Shown: positions 53,148 through 64,000 of the stretch, piece by piece | Numbering within the stretch: position 1 is the first letter of the stretch | Layout: each line of letters starts with the position of its first letter | From: Amycolatopsis sp. FBCC-B4732 | Lineage (GTDB): Bacteria > Actinomycetota > Actinomycetes > Mycobacteriales > Pseudonocardiaceae | Length of the DNA: 64,000 nucleotides | Assembly: GCF_023008405.1 (NCBI RefSeq) | Contig: NZ_CP095376.1 | Span: forward strand, 7,110,501 to 7,174,500 | Reading direction: 5' to 3' | Program-made: the position numbers and the translations under genes | Notes under the pieces: generated by a model | What the model was told of the DNA's origin: nothing | Databases searched by the model: none | The model's input: only the letters and a program-made list of their open reading frames with translations

Positions 53148-54980
53148 CTACGGCCTGCCCGCCAGCGAAAATGCGAGCAGTGCCGTGGAGGTGAAGTCGA
53201 TGGCCGGCTCGTTGCTGGGCCATGAACTCAAGTCGTCGGCGTAGCGGCTTCCCTGCCCGTCGAAGGATTCATACGGACGGGTGCATTCCTTCGCGCCCGC
53301 GGGGAACGGCAGGTCGGCGAAGTTGTCGGCGCCGTTGGGGCCGTTGACGACCGCGCCGTAGAGCACCTTCGCCGGGCCGGCGAGGTTCGCGGCCTGGTGG
53401 TGCGGGCACCGCGGCGACGTCGTGCCGACGCCGACCACGAGGGAGACGCCCCAGGCGTTGGCCCCGAGGGTGAAGTCCCGTTGTTGCGCGCCGAAGGCGG
53501 CGTAGCGGGAGTCGCCAGTGACGCGCTGGTAGAGCCGCGCGGTGGCGGCGAAGCCGAAGCTCTTGCTGGCCGCGTCGAAGTCGGTGACGGCGACCGCCGT
53601 CCGGAATGGACTCCGCTTCGCCGCCTCGACGCCGGAGTCGAGCTGGCGCCGCAGGTCCGCGGCGAGGTCGCGCACGCCGAGCGCGGCGCCGGGGACGCCG
53701 GTGCGCAGCAGCCCGGCGAGGTCGGCGTGGGCGAGCGCGCTGGTGTCGTAGAGGTTCAACGTGCTCGTGTCGCCGCTGCCGATGTAGGCCTTCGCCCACT
53801 TCGCCGCGTCGCGGGCCCAGCCGTTCGCGCGCGGGTCCTTCAACGCCCGCGCCGCCAGCGCGAGCTGCGTCGCGCCCAGCTCCAAGTCGTCCGCCCAGGA
53901 CGATTCCGGGTAATACGCGTGCGGGAACGCGGTGACGAGCTCGCCGACGTTCGCCGTCTGGGCCTGGGCGAACACCGCCGCGGCCTCGGTCAGGTAGTGA
54001 CGAGCCAGCCGCGGGTCGCGGTGCGCGTGGACCTGCGCGCCGAGCGCGAACGCGGCGGCGACGCGGCCGGCGAGGTTGGGCGAGAGCGGCGCGCCCGCCG
54101 GGGCGGCCGGGAACACCGGGCGGTGCTTGACGAAGTAGGCCGGCTCACCGGGCTTGACGTCGAGGGCGTCGTCGTCCTGCGGGTTGCGCCAGACGTCGTG
54201 GTCGCCGAGGAAGCCGAACTCCTCGCTGCCGGTGCCGATGCCGACCTGCGCGTAGAGCGTCTTGGTCCGGCCGTCCCAGACCTTGTCGAGCCAATCGAGA
54301 CCGAACCGGACCTCCTTCGCCAGCACCGGGTCCGGGTCCTCGCGCAGCACGAAACCCAGCTCCGCCAGCGAATACGCGGTGTTGGACGTGAACTTCACGA
54401 AGTCGCCGGCGTCGACCCAGCCGCCTTCGACGTCGACCGGGCCGCCCTGGGGCTTCAGCGGTTCGACGATTTCGTCGCCGCCCTCGCCGGCGAACTCCGG
54501 TTCCGCGTAGACGGTCGCGGCCCGGTCGGTCAGGTGCGAAGGCTTGCGGTCGAGCCGGCCGGGCACGACGTCGTGGCCGTCGCGCTGGGCCTGGAAGAAC
54601 TCGGTGGTGGCGCGCACGTGCGGGCGGAACAGCCGGCGCGCGGTGTCGATCCGGAACGGCGGCGACGTCGCGCCCGCGGCCTTGACCCGGTAGGTGCCCG
54701 GACGGTCCAGAGTGGACAGATCGAGGTCGAACACCGCCGGGTAGCGGGCGTTCCAGGCTCCGAGGCTCGCGCCGGTGCGGCCCGTGCGGACGGGGTGCCC
54801 GCGCTCGTCGACGACGGTGAACGTCCCCGGCGCGCTCCCGAGCAGGTACGCGTGCTTCGCCTCCCCCAGCGCGTAACCGACTTGGTCCACGCGCACCTCG
54901 GCCGGGGTTGCGGCTTCGGCCGGGGCGGCGGCGAGGGGCACGGCGAGGGCGGCGGCCGTGGCGAGGGGAAGCAGGCGCAT
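53148..54980 (-). CDS. Secreted glycoside hydrolase family 9 (endoglucanase-like)
   Basis: A 610-residue secreted enzyme. A signal peptide (about 23 residues) is followed by a CelD_N-type Ig-like domain (VRVDQVGYALGEAKHAYLLG) and an (alpha/alpha)6 catalytic barrel. GH9 motifs are GGWVDAGDFVKF, with the catalytic-base aspartate, RCPHHQA and the C-terminal SNEPAIDFTS with the acid Glu. It acts on cellulose or related beta-glucans. A TAGGAAA/TTTCCTA palindrome 19 bp upstream indicates repressor control. Confidence 0.87.
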   Translation of the reverse strand: MRLLPLATAAALAVPLAAAPAEAATPAEVRVDQVGYALGEAKHAYLLGSAPGTFTVVDERGHPVRTGRTGASLGAWNARYPAVFDLDLSTLDRPGTYRVKAAGATSPPFRIDTARRLFRPHVRATTEFFQAQRDGHDVVPGRLDRKPSHLTDRAATVYAEPEFAGEGGDEIVEPLKPQGGPVDVEGGWVDAGDFVKFTSNTAYSLAELGFVLREDPDPVLAKEVRFGLDWLDKVWDGRTKTLYAQVGIGTGSEEFGFLGDHDVWRNPQDDDALDVKPGEPAYFVKHRPVFPAAPAGAPLSPNLAGRVAAAFALGAQVHAHRDPRLARHYLTEAAAVFAQAQTANVGELVTAFPHAYYPESSWADDLELGATQLALAARALKDPRANGWARDAAKWAKAYIGSGDTSTLNLYDTSALAHADLAGLLRTGVPGAALGVRDLAADLRRQLDSGVEAAKRSPFRTAVAVTDFDAASKSFGFAATARLYQRVTGDSRYAAFGAQQRDFTLGANAWGVSLVVGVGTTSPRCPHHQAANLAGPAKVLYGAVVNGPNGADNFADLPFPAGAKECTRPYESFDGQGSRYADDLSSWPSNEPAIDFTSTALLAFSLAGRP

Positions 54981-54998
54981 GATCGGCCTCCGCTTTGT

Positions 54999-55013
54999 TA
55001 GGAAAGTTTCCTA
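54999..55013. promoter_or_regulatory. GH9 operator candidate TAGGAAAGTTTCCTA
   Basis: A perfect inverted repeat with 7-bp arms around one base, within 35 bp of the GH9 start. The AGGAAA-N-TTTCCT form resembles operators of ROK-family repressors of Streptomyces hydrolase genes such as CsnR. No ROK gene is nearby. Confidence 0.65.
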
Positions 55014-55093
55014 TTTAACGCTAGCCTGACGGCGTCCGGGGCGTCAATATGTCCGTTTCCGCGACTTCACGGGCGATGACCTACCGTGGGGAG

Positions 55094-56368
55094 ATGACCG
55101 AACCGCTCGGCGCGCGGATCCGGCGGTTGCGCACCGACCGCGGGTGGACCCAGCGCGAGCTCGCCGAGCCCGGCTACGACCGCGGGTTCCTGGCGAAGGT
55201 CGAGACCGGCAGCCGTCCCCCCTCGGACGAGATGCTGGCCTACCTGGCCGAACGCTTCGGGCTGACCGTCGACGAGCTGCGGTTCGGCCGTCCCCCGGGC
55301 GTCGCGGACGAGTTGCACACGGCGCTCGACGAGGGCTACCGCGACCTGGAGCAGGGCCGCGTCGCCGACGCGGAGACGCGGTTCGCGGCCGTGGCGAAGC
55401 AGGCCGCCGGCTACCACCTCGACGACGTCGAGTGCTACGCGCGGTTCTGCCGGGCCGAGGTGAAGTGGCAGCTCTTCGACGTCGAAGGTGCGCAGCAGGA
55501 GCTGGAGCACGCGGAGGAACTGGCGGCGGCCGCGCCGCCGTGGCTGCGGGCGATGATCGTGCACCGCTGGTCCGGCTGCCGGTACCTGAGCGGCGACGCG
55601 GGCACGGCGATCGCGCGCGTCGAGGCCGAGCTGGCCACCCGGCCGGCCGACCCGGACGCCGAGCTGTGCCTGCTCAGCGCGTTGATCCACCCGCTGATGG
55701 AGATGGGCGGCCTGCACCGCGCCCGCCGCGCGGCCGAGGACGGCCGTCGCCTGGCCCGGGCGGCCACCCGGCCGGACTTCGTGGCGCGCTTCCACCGGCA
55801 GGCATCGCAGGTGTGGCAGGCGATCGGGCGTGCGGACCAGGCGTTGCAGGACCTGACGGAAGCGTGCCGGCTGTTCACGTCGGTGGGCTTCGACCGCGAC
55901 GCGGCGCGGTGCCGCTGGGCGCGCGGCTACCTGCTGCGGCGGGTGGGCCGCCTCGACGAGGCCCGCGCGGAGCTCACGGCGGCCCGCGACCAGCTGGCGG
56001 CGATCGGGTCCGAGGAGGGTCTCGCCGGCGCGACGGTCGAGCTGGCCGAGGTCCGCCTCCGCCAAGGCGCCCCGGACGAGGCGGCCGCGCTGGTCTCCGA
56101 GGTCTGGCCGCTGCTGACCCGGGACGTGGAGGCGCTCGGCGAGGCGACCGGGCTGCGGGGGCAGATCGCGGCGGCCCAGGGCGACCCGGAGACGGCGATC
56201 CGCCTCCTGCGCGAGGCGGCGGAGATCCAGCGGGGAGCGTCGCTGCACGGGGCCGCGGTTTCGACGTCGTTGCGGCTCGGCGACGCGCTCCGACAACGTG
56301 GTCATCTGACCGAAGCCATCGAGGCCTACCGCCGCGGCCTGGACTCGGCGGCGGGCACCGAAGGCTGA
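55094..56368 (+). CDS. XRE-family HTH regulator with TPR-like domain (copy 1)
   Basis: A 424-residue protein. The N-terminal XRE HTH reads GARIRRLRTDRGWTQRELAE and DRGFLAKVETGSRPPSDEML. The remaining 330 residues are helical TPR-like repeats (GRVADAETRFAAVAKQAAGY; GRLDEARAELTAARDQLAAI; GHLTEAIEAYRRGLDSA). HTH plus TPR is the layout of peptide-responsive RRNPP regulators. A TACCGT box ends 6 nt before the ATG (leaderless). It is followed by an M4 protease gene in the same direction, and a homologue with the same neighbour lies 2.4 kb on. Confidence 0.85.
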   Translation: MTEPLGARIRRLRTDRGWTQRELAEPGYDRGFLAKVETGSRPPSDEMLAYLAERFGLTVDELRFGRPPGVADELHTALDEGYRDLEQGRVADAETRFAAVAKQAAGYHLDDVECYARFCRAEVKWQLFDVEGAQQELEHAEELAAAAPPWLRAMIVHRWSGCRYLSGDAGTAIARVEAELATRPADPDAELCLLSALIHPLMEMGGLHRARRAAEDGRRLARAATRPDFVARFHRQASQVWQAIGRADQALQDLTEACRLFTSVGFDRDAARCRWARGYLLRRVGRLDEARAELTAARDQLAAIGSEEGLAGATVELAEVRLRQGAPDEAAALVSEVWPLLTRDVEALGEATGLRGQIAAAQGDPETAIRLLREAAEIQRGASLHGAAVSTSLRLGDALRQRGHLTEAIEAYRRGLDSAAGTEG

Positions 56369-56372
56369 TTCG

Positions 56373-56398
56373 CCGGACCACTGGGCTCAGTGGTCCGG
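56373..56398 (+). terminator. Hairpin after XRE-TPR copy 1
   Basis: CCGGACCACTG pairs over 11 bp with CAGTGGTCCGG around GGCT, 4 bp past the regulator stop, so the protease has its own transcript. Confidence 0.65.
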
Positions 56399-56523
56399 AC
56401 CAAAACCAAATTTCCTACCAAAGTTGGTGAATTGGTTCAGACCAGTCGCCAACCGGGCCGCTTCCTGCGGTTTCGCCCCGGACACCGTGATCTTGGCGGC
56501 ACCTCGCTGGGCCATTCGGCCCA

Positions 56524-56573
56524 TTGACCCGCGCACCACCGGAACCTTTACTCGGATGCGTCCGGCGCAATAA
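56524..56573 (+). promoter_or_regulatory. Promoter and degenerate operator of M4 protease copy 1
   Basis: TTGACC (56524-56529), a 17-nt spacer and TTTACT (56547-56552) form a likely promoter. ACTCGGATGCGTCCGG follows, then CGCAAT. The same layout is found before copy 2 at 60196-60243, where the second part is a perfect palindrome. Confidence 0.6.
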
Positions 56574-56625
56574 CAGCAGTTATTCCGGCGGACACACTCC
56601 CCACGGTCCCCGGAAAGGTTCCCCC

Positions 56626-58656
56626 ATGAGATCCCCACGAGGGCTGGCGGCGATCGCCGGCCTGGCCCTGAGTTTCGCGGTGCCGGTGATCCCGGCCGCC
56701 GCTGCCGCACCTCCCGCCGCCACCCCACCCGAGGCGCTCGCCGCGCGAGCCGCCGACCAGGCCGCCCTCAACGGCGCCGACCGGCTCGCCAAGGGCGCCG
56801 GGGAGGCCTTCGTCCGCACCGGGGTCACCCCGGGTGGCGGCGGGCTCTACTTCGCCTCCTACCAGCGCACCTACCACGGCCTGCCGGTCGTCGGCGGGGA
56901 CGCGGTCGTCGTCGCCGACGGGGCCGGGCGCGTCCGCGGCACCGAAGCAGCGAAAACCGCTCCGATCACCGTCGGCACCCAGGCCACGCTGAACGCCGCG
57001 CAGGCGAGCAGGATCGCCGCGGCCAAGGTGTCCACAGTGGACAAGGCCGAGGCGCCGAAGCTGGTCGTGCTGGCCGGGGACGCCCCCAAGCTCGCCTACG
57101 AGGTCGTCGTCAGCGGCCGCACCGGCGGCCACCCGACCAAGCTGCACGTCTTCGTCGACAGCGCGACCGGCGCGGTCCTCGACACCCGGGACGACGTCCG
57201 CGAAGCGGGCACCGGCAACTCCTACTACGCCGGGACCGTCTCGATCGACACGTCCGGCTCCGGCAGCTCCTACTCGATGACCGACCCGGCCCGCCGCGGC
57301 ATCGCCTGCGGCCGCGAGGGCGGCTCGATCTTCACCAAGAGCAGCAACACCTGGGGCAACGGCTCCGGCACCGACCTCGAAACCGGCTGCGTCGACACGC
57401 TCTACAGCGTCCAGACCGAGTGGAAGATGCTCGGCGACTGGCTCGGCCGCAACGGCATCGACGGCGCCGGCGGCGGCTTCCGCGCGAGCGTCGGCCTCAA
57501 CGACGTCAACGCCTACTGGGACGGCTCGTCGACGCACTTCGGGCACTCGCAGGACAACCAGCGCCAGGCGACGCCGATGGACGTCGTCGGGCACGAGTTC
57601 GGGCACGCCATCTTCCAGACGACTCCGGGCGGCGCCGGTTCGGGCAACGAAAACGGCGGGCTCAACGAGTCCACCGGCGACATCTTCGGCGCGCTGACCG
57701 AGTACTACGCCAACAACCCGAAGGACACCCCGGACTTCACCGTCGGCGAGGGCGTCAACCTCGTCGGCCAGGGCCCGATCCGCTACATGTACAACCCGGG
57801 CCAAATCGGCGACCCGAACTGCTACTCGTCGTCGATCCCGAGCACCGAGGTGCACGCCGCCGCGGGCCCGCAGAACCACTGGTTCTACCTGCTTTCCCAG
57901 GGCAGCAACGGATCCGGCGGGCCGACCAGCCCGACGTGCAACAACTCGAGCGTCACCGGCGTCGGCATCCAGAAGGCGGGCAAGATCTTCTACAACGGCC
58001 TGCTGAAGAAGACCTCGTCGTGGAACCACAAGGCCGCCCGCAAGGCCACGCTCGAAGCCGCGATCGCGCTCTTCCCCGGCAGCTGCACGGAATTCAACTC
58101 CACCAAGGCCGCCTGGGACGCGGTGAGCGTCGCCGCCGTCAGCGGTGAGCCGACGTGCAGCGGCCAGCCGCCGGCCGGCAACGACTACTCGCTGACGCTG
58201 TCGCCGACGTCGGCGTCCGTCCAGCCCGGACAGACGGCGACCACGACCATCACCACCCGGGTCACGTCGGGTAACGCCCAGACCGTCCAGCTGCTGGCCT
58301 CCGGCCTGCCCGAGGGCGCGAAGGCGACGATCAGCCCGGCGAGCGTCCAGTCCGGTGGCACCGCCACGCTGACCATCACCACCTCGGCGAGCACGCCGCA
58401 GGGCACCAGCCAGGTGACGGTCAGCGGTGACGGCCCCGATGCCGACCACAGCGCGCAGTTCTCGCTGACCGTCGGCACCGGCACCCCGCCGACCGGCTGC
58501 GGCGGCCTCACCGAGTGGGACGTGGCGAAGGCGTACGTGCCCAACGACGTCGTCGGCCACAACGGTCACAAGTGGACGTCCCTGTGGTACTCGACCGGTG
58601 CCGAGCCCGGCGCGCCCACCTCGTGGGCCGTGTGGAGCGACGGCGGCGCCTGCTGA
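56626..58656 (+). CDS. Secreted M4 metalloprotease with chitin-binding C-terminus (copy 1)
   Basis: A 676-residue preproprotein. Signal peptide to about 28; a FTP/PepSY-type propeptide (YQRTYHGLPVVGGDAVVVAD) to about 190; thermolysin-like domain with zinc motif VVGHEFGHAIF, third ligand in GGLNESTGDIFG and catalytic His in TEVHAAAGPQNHWFY. An Ig-like module (SPTSASVQPGQTATTTITT) and a ChtBD3-like domain (TEWDVAKAYVPNDVVGHNGH) follow. It digests extracellular protein, perhaps bound to chitin. GGAAAGG precedes the ATG. Confidence 0.9.
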   Translation: MRSPRGLAAIAGLALSFAVPVIPAAAAAPPAATPPEALAARAADQAALNGADRLAKGAGEAFVRTGVTPGGGGLYFASYQRTYHGLPVVGGDAVVVADGAGRVRGTEAAKTAPITVGTQATLNAAQASRIAAAKVSTVDKAEAPKLVVLAGDAPKLAYEVVVSGRTGGHPTKLHVFVDSATGAVLDTRDDVREAGTGNSYYAGTVSIDTSGSGSSYSMTDPARRGIACGREGGSIFTKSSNTWGNGSGTDLETGCVDTLYSVQTEWKMLGDWLGRNGIDGAGGGFRASVGLNDVNAYWDGSSTHFGHSQDNQRQATPMDVVGHEFGHAIFQTTPGGAGSGNENGGLNESTGDIFGALTEYYANNPKDTPDFTVGEGVNLVGQGPIRYMYNPGQIGDPNCYSSSIPSTEVHAAAGPQNHWFYLLSQGSNGSGGPTSPTCNNSSVTGVGIQKAGKIFYNGLLKKTSSWNHKAARKATLEAAIALFPGSCTEFNSTKAAWDAVSVAAVSGEPTCSGQPPAGNDYSLTLSPTSASVQPGQTATTTITTRVTSGNAQTVQLLASGLPEGAKATISPASVQSGGTATLTITTSASTPQGTSQVTVSGDGPDADHSAQFSLTVGTGTPPTGCGGLTEWDVAKAYVPNDVVGHNGHKWTSLWYSTGAEPGAPTSWAVWSDGGAC

Positions 58657-58660
58657 TCCC

Positions 58661-58700
58661 GGCCGCGCGGTGGCGGGCGACTCCCCCGCCACCGCGCGGC
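58661..58700 (+). terminator. Hairpin after M4 protease copy 1
   Basis: GGCCGCGCGGTGGCGGG pairs over 17 bp with CCCGCCACCGCGCGGCC. It sits 5 bp after the protease stop and upstream of the second regulator. Confidence 0.75.
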
Positions 58701-58735
58701 CTACCCTGGAACGTCCACGGCGGAAAGGCACCCGA

Positions 58736-60001
58736 GTGAGCGAGAGCGTCGGCGAACGCCTGCGTGAGCTGCGTACCGAACGCGGGCTCACGCAACGCCA
58801 GCTCGCCGGGCCGCAGTACTCCGCGGCCTACGTGTCGTCGGTCGAAACCGGCGCGCGGACGCCGTCGGGCGACGCGCTGCGGTTCTTCGCCCGGCAGCTC
58901 GCCATCGACCCCGACGAGCTGCTCGGCGGCCGCTCCCCGCGCGAGCTGCTCGAACTGGACCTCGACCTGATCGAGACGGCGGAACGGTTCCTGGCCGGCG
59001 ACGTCCGCCGCGCGGCACCCCGCATGCAGCGGCTCCGCCGGCACGCCGAACGCCTGGACCGGCCGCGGCAGGCCGGGATCGCGCTGCTGTGGCTGGCCGG
59101 GTACTCGACGGGCGACGTCCGCACGAAGTACGTCGCCGAAGCCGAAACGGCGTTGTCGGGCGAGCCGCCGCCGGTGCGCGCGATGGTCGTGCCGCTGCGC
59201 GCGGCCGTGCTCAGCGGCTGGGGCGAGGCGCAGTATTCCCTGCACCTGCTGGAAACCTGCCACGCGGAGCTGCTGCGCGACGGCTACCCGCAGCCGTCGA
59301 TGCTGCTGACGCTGCGGGCCTGCCTGGCCGAGCGGCACCTGCGCCAGGGCGATCTGGAGCGGGCTTCGGAGTACGCGGATTCGGCGCTGCGGCTCACCCG
59401 GGGCGGCCCCGCGGTGCTGGCCGAGCTGACCCGCAGCCACGTCGAGGTGTGCCGCAGCCACCTCGCGGCGGACCGGTTCGCCGACGCGGCCGCGTCGGTC
59501 GCCGCGGCCTACGATCTCATGCAGGAACGGGCCCTGCACCCGGCGATGGCGCACTGCCTGCTGGCCAGGGCCCGGGTCCGCGGCCGCGCGGGTGACGTCG
59601 GGGGCGCGCTGGCCGACCTCGGCGCGGCGCGGGAGACGGCGGGGCCGGCCGACGTCCCGGCGATCACCGTCGAGCTCGCCGCCGAATACCTGGCGGCGGG
59701 CCGGCTGGAAACGGCGGCCGCGCTGCTCGACCAGGTCCGCCCCTCGGTCGGGTCGGGCACGGCGCTGGCCGCGGAACTGCGGCTGCAGCTGGGTTCGCTG
59801 GCCAGGGCCCGCGGCGACGCCCGGCGCGCGGCCGAAGACCTGCGTGCCGCCGTCGAGCTGGCCACCGGCCTGGGCGCACGCGGGGTGCTGGTCCGCGCGC
59901 TGCGGCCGTTGAGCGAGCTGCTCGGCGAGACCGGCAGGCGGGCGGAGGCGGCGGACGTGCTGCGCGACGGGCTCATCGCGCTGGGCGCGGAAGCCGACTG
60001 A
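58736..60001 (+). CDS. XRE-family HTH regulator with TPR-like domain (copy 2)
   Basis: A 421-residue homologue of the regulator at 55094. The HTH is GERLRELRTERGLTQRQLAG and SAAYVSSVETGARTPSGDAL; the C-terminal part has TPR-like helices (GDLERASEYADSALRLTRGG; GRRAEAADVLRDGLIALGAE). The two copies are far more diverged than the proteases they precede. The GTG follows GGAAAGG by several nt. Gene order regulator -> protease repeats that of copy 1. Confidence 0.83.
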   Translation: MSESVGERLRELRTERGLTQRQLAGPQYSAAYVSSVETGARTPSGDALRFFARQLAIDPDELLGGRSPRELLELDLDLIETAERFLAGDVRRAAPRMQRLRRHAERLDRPRQAGIALLWLAGYSTGDVRTKYVAEAETALSGEPPPVRAMVVPLRAAVLSGWGEAQYSLHLLETCHAELLRDGYPQPSMLLTLRACLAERHLRQGDLERASEYADSALRLTRGGPAVLAELTRSHVEVCRSHLAADRFADAAASVAAAYDLMQERALHPAMAHCLLARARVRGRAGDVGGALADLGAARETAGPADVPAITVELAAEYLAAGRLETAAALLDQVRPSVGSGTALAAELRLQLGSLARARGDARRAAEDLRAAVELATGLGARGVLVRALRPLSELLGETGRRAEAADVLRDGLIALGAEAD

Positions 60002-60195
60002 GCAGGCACGACAACGTTTTCCTTTGCAGCACTAACGATTCCCGATGATCGAGATCGTCCGGCGATCGGATGGTGTCGGGGACAATCCCTACGAAAGTCG
60101 TTCCGGCACGGAACACGTCGTGAATCCCCTGCTGCGGCGGGCTTTGTACGAATTGATCCGAGAATCCGGAACGCGGCGTTGGTCCGTTCGGCGCA

Positions 60196-60243
60196 TTGAC
60201 GCCCAGATCCGCTGATCCTTTACTCGGATGCGTCCGGACGCAT
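60196..60243 (+). promoter_or_regulatory. Promoter and palindromic operator of M4 protease copy 2
   Basis: TTGACG (60196-60201), a 17-nt spacer and TTTACT (60219-60224) are followed by the perfect 16-bp palindrome ATGCGTCCGGACGCAT (60228-60243). The block from TTCGGC-CATTGAC through the palindrome, and GTTA..CC..CGGACAC downstream, is conserved with copy 1. Confidence 0.65.
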
Positions 60244-60324
60244 ACCTGCTGTTAGCCCACCGGACACGTCTCCCCTCTTTCCCTTACCGGACCTCGATTC
60301 TGCCTTCGTGAAAGGTTGACCTCG

Positions 60325-64000
<3,676 letters not shown>

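Overview
The window is 64 kb of very GC-rich, densely coding actinomycete chromosome. Third codon positions are almost all G or C, GTG starts are common, and there is a mycobacterial-type set of conserved neighbours: sigE-rseA-htrA-tatB, lpqY-sugABC, corA, mrp, gpgS and the DUF3117 gene. Together with secreted GH78, GH9 and M4/M28 enzymes, and intergenic palindromes of the kind seen in that genus, this points to Pseudonocardiales, most likely Amycolatopsis. The genus is an inference; no rRNA or tRNA was recognised.

Layout. 1-3.4 kb: the 3' end of a probable DEAD-box helicase, a membrane-anchored beta-propeller protein, an Ala-rich repeat protein and a RecB-type nuclease. 3.5-6.2 kb: a secreted alpha-L-rhamnosidase-like enzyme with a LacI-type operator and a tandem hairpin repeat. 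6.2-14 kb: MarC, PHP, PH-domain, NUDIX, DUF2332 and MaoC genes, then corA behind a short leader ORF, a metallophosphoesterase and a ParB-like protein. 14-19.6 kb: a NYN-domain gene with a defective-looking start, an ECF sigma factor with its partner, a deletion scar joining a CPBP protease remnant to a histidine-kinase tail, the orphaned response regulator, and a TetR/MFS efflux pair. 20-39 kb: a block in the same gene neighbourhood as M. tuberculosis Rv1220c-Rv1239c, with trehalose importer lpqY-sugABC, stress and DUF4190 membrane proteins, an MgtE-N/CBS protein, DUF1003, mrp, tatB, htrA, rseA, sigE and an O-methyltransferase. 39-46 kb: an MFS/LysR pair, a decayed IS30 transposase, leucyl aminopeptidase, then DUF3117-tag-SRPBCC-DivIVA (the Rv1209-Rv1211 neighbourhood) and a PadR/HAAS pair. 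46-53 kb: a cytochrome bd operon cydABDC, gpgS and plsC.

53-64 kb is a secreted-hydrolase island: a GH9 glycosidase with a palindromic operator, then two tandem copies of [XRE-TPR regulator -> M4 metalloprotease], then an M28 aminopeptidase running off the end. The HTH+TPR regulator next to a neutral protease recalls the RRNPP quorum-sensing arrangement of Bacillus (NprR-NprA), and the two protease genes share a duplicated promoter/operator block. This is the best candidate here for an undescribed regulatory system.

A second theme is the number of long, often perfect intergenic palindromes, several of which cover the stop codon of a neighbouring gene. Many genes also look leaderless, with a TANNNT box 6-8 nt before the start codon. 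No CRISPR array, prophage or biosynthetic gene cluster was seen.
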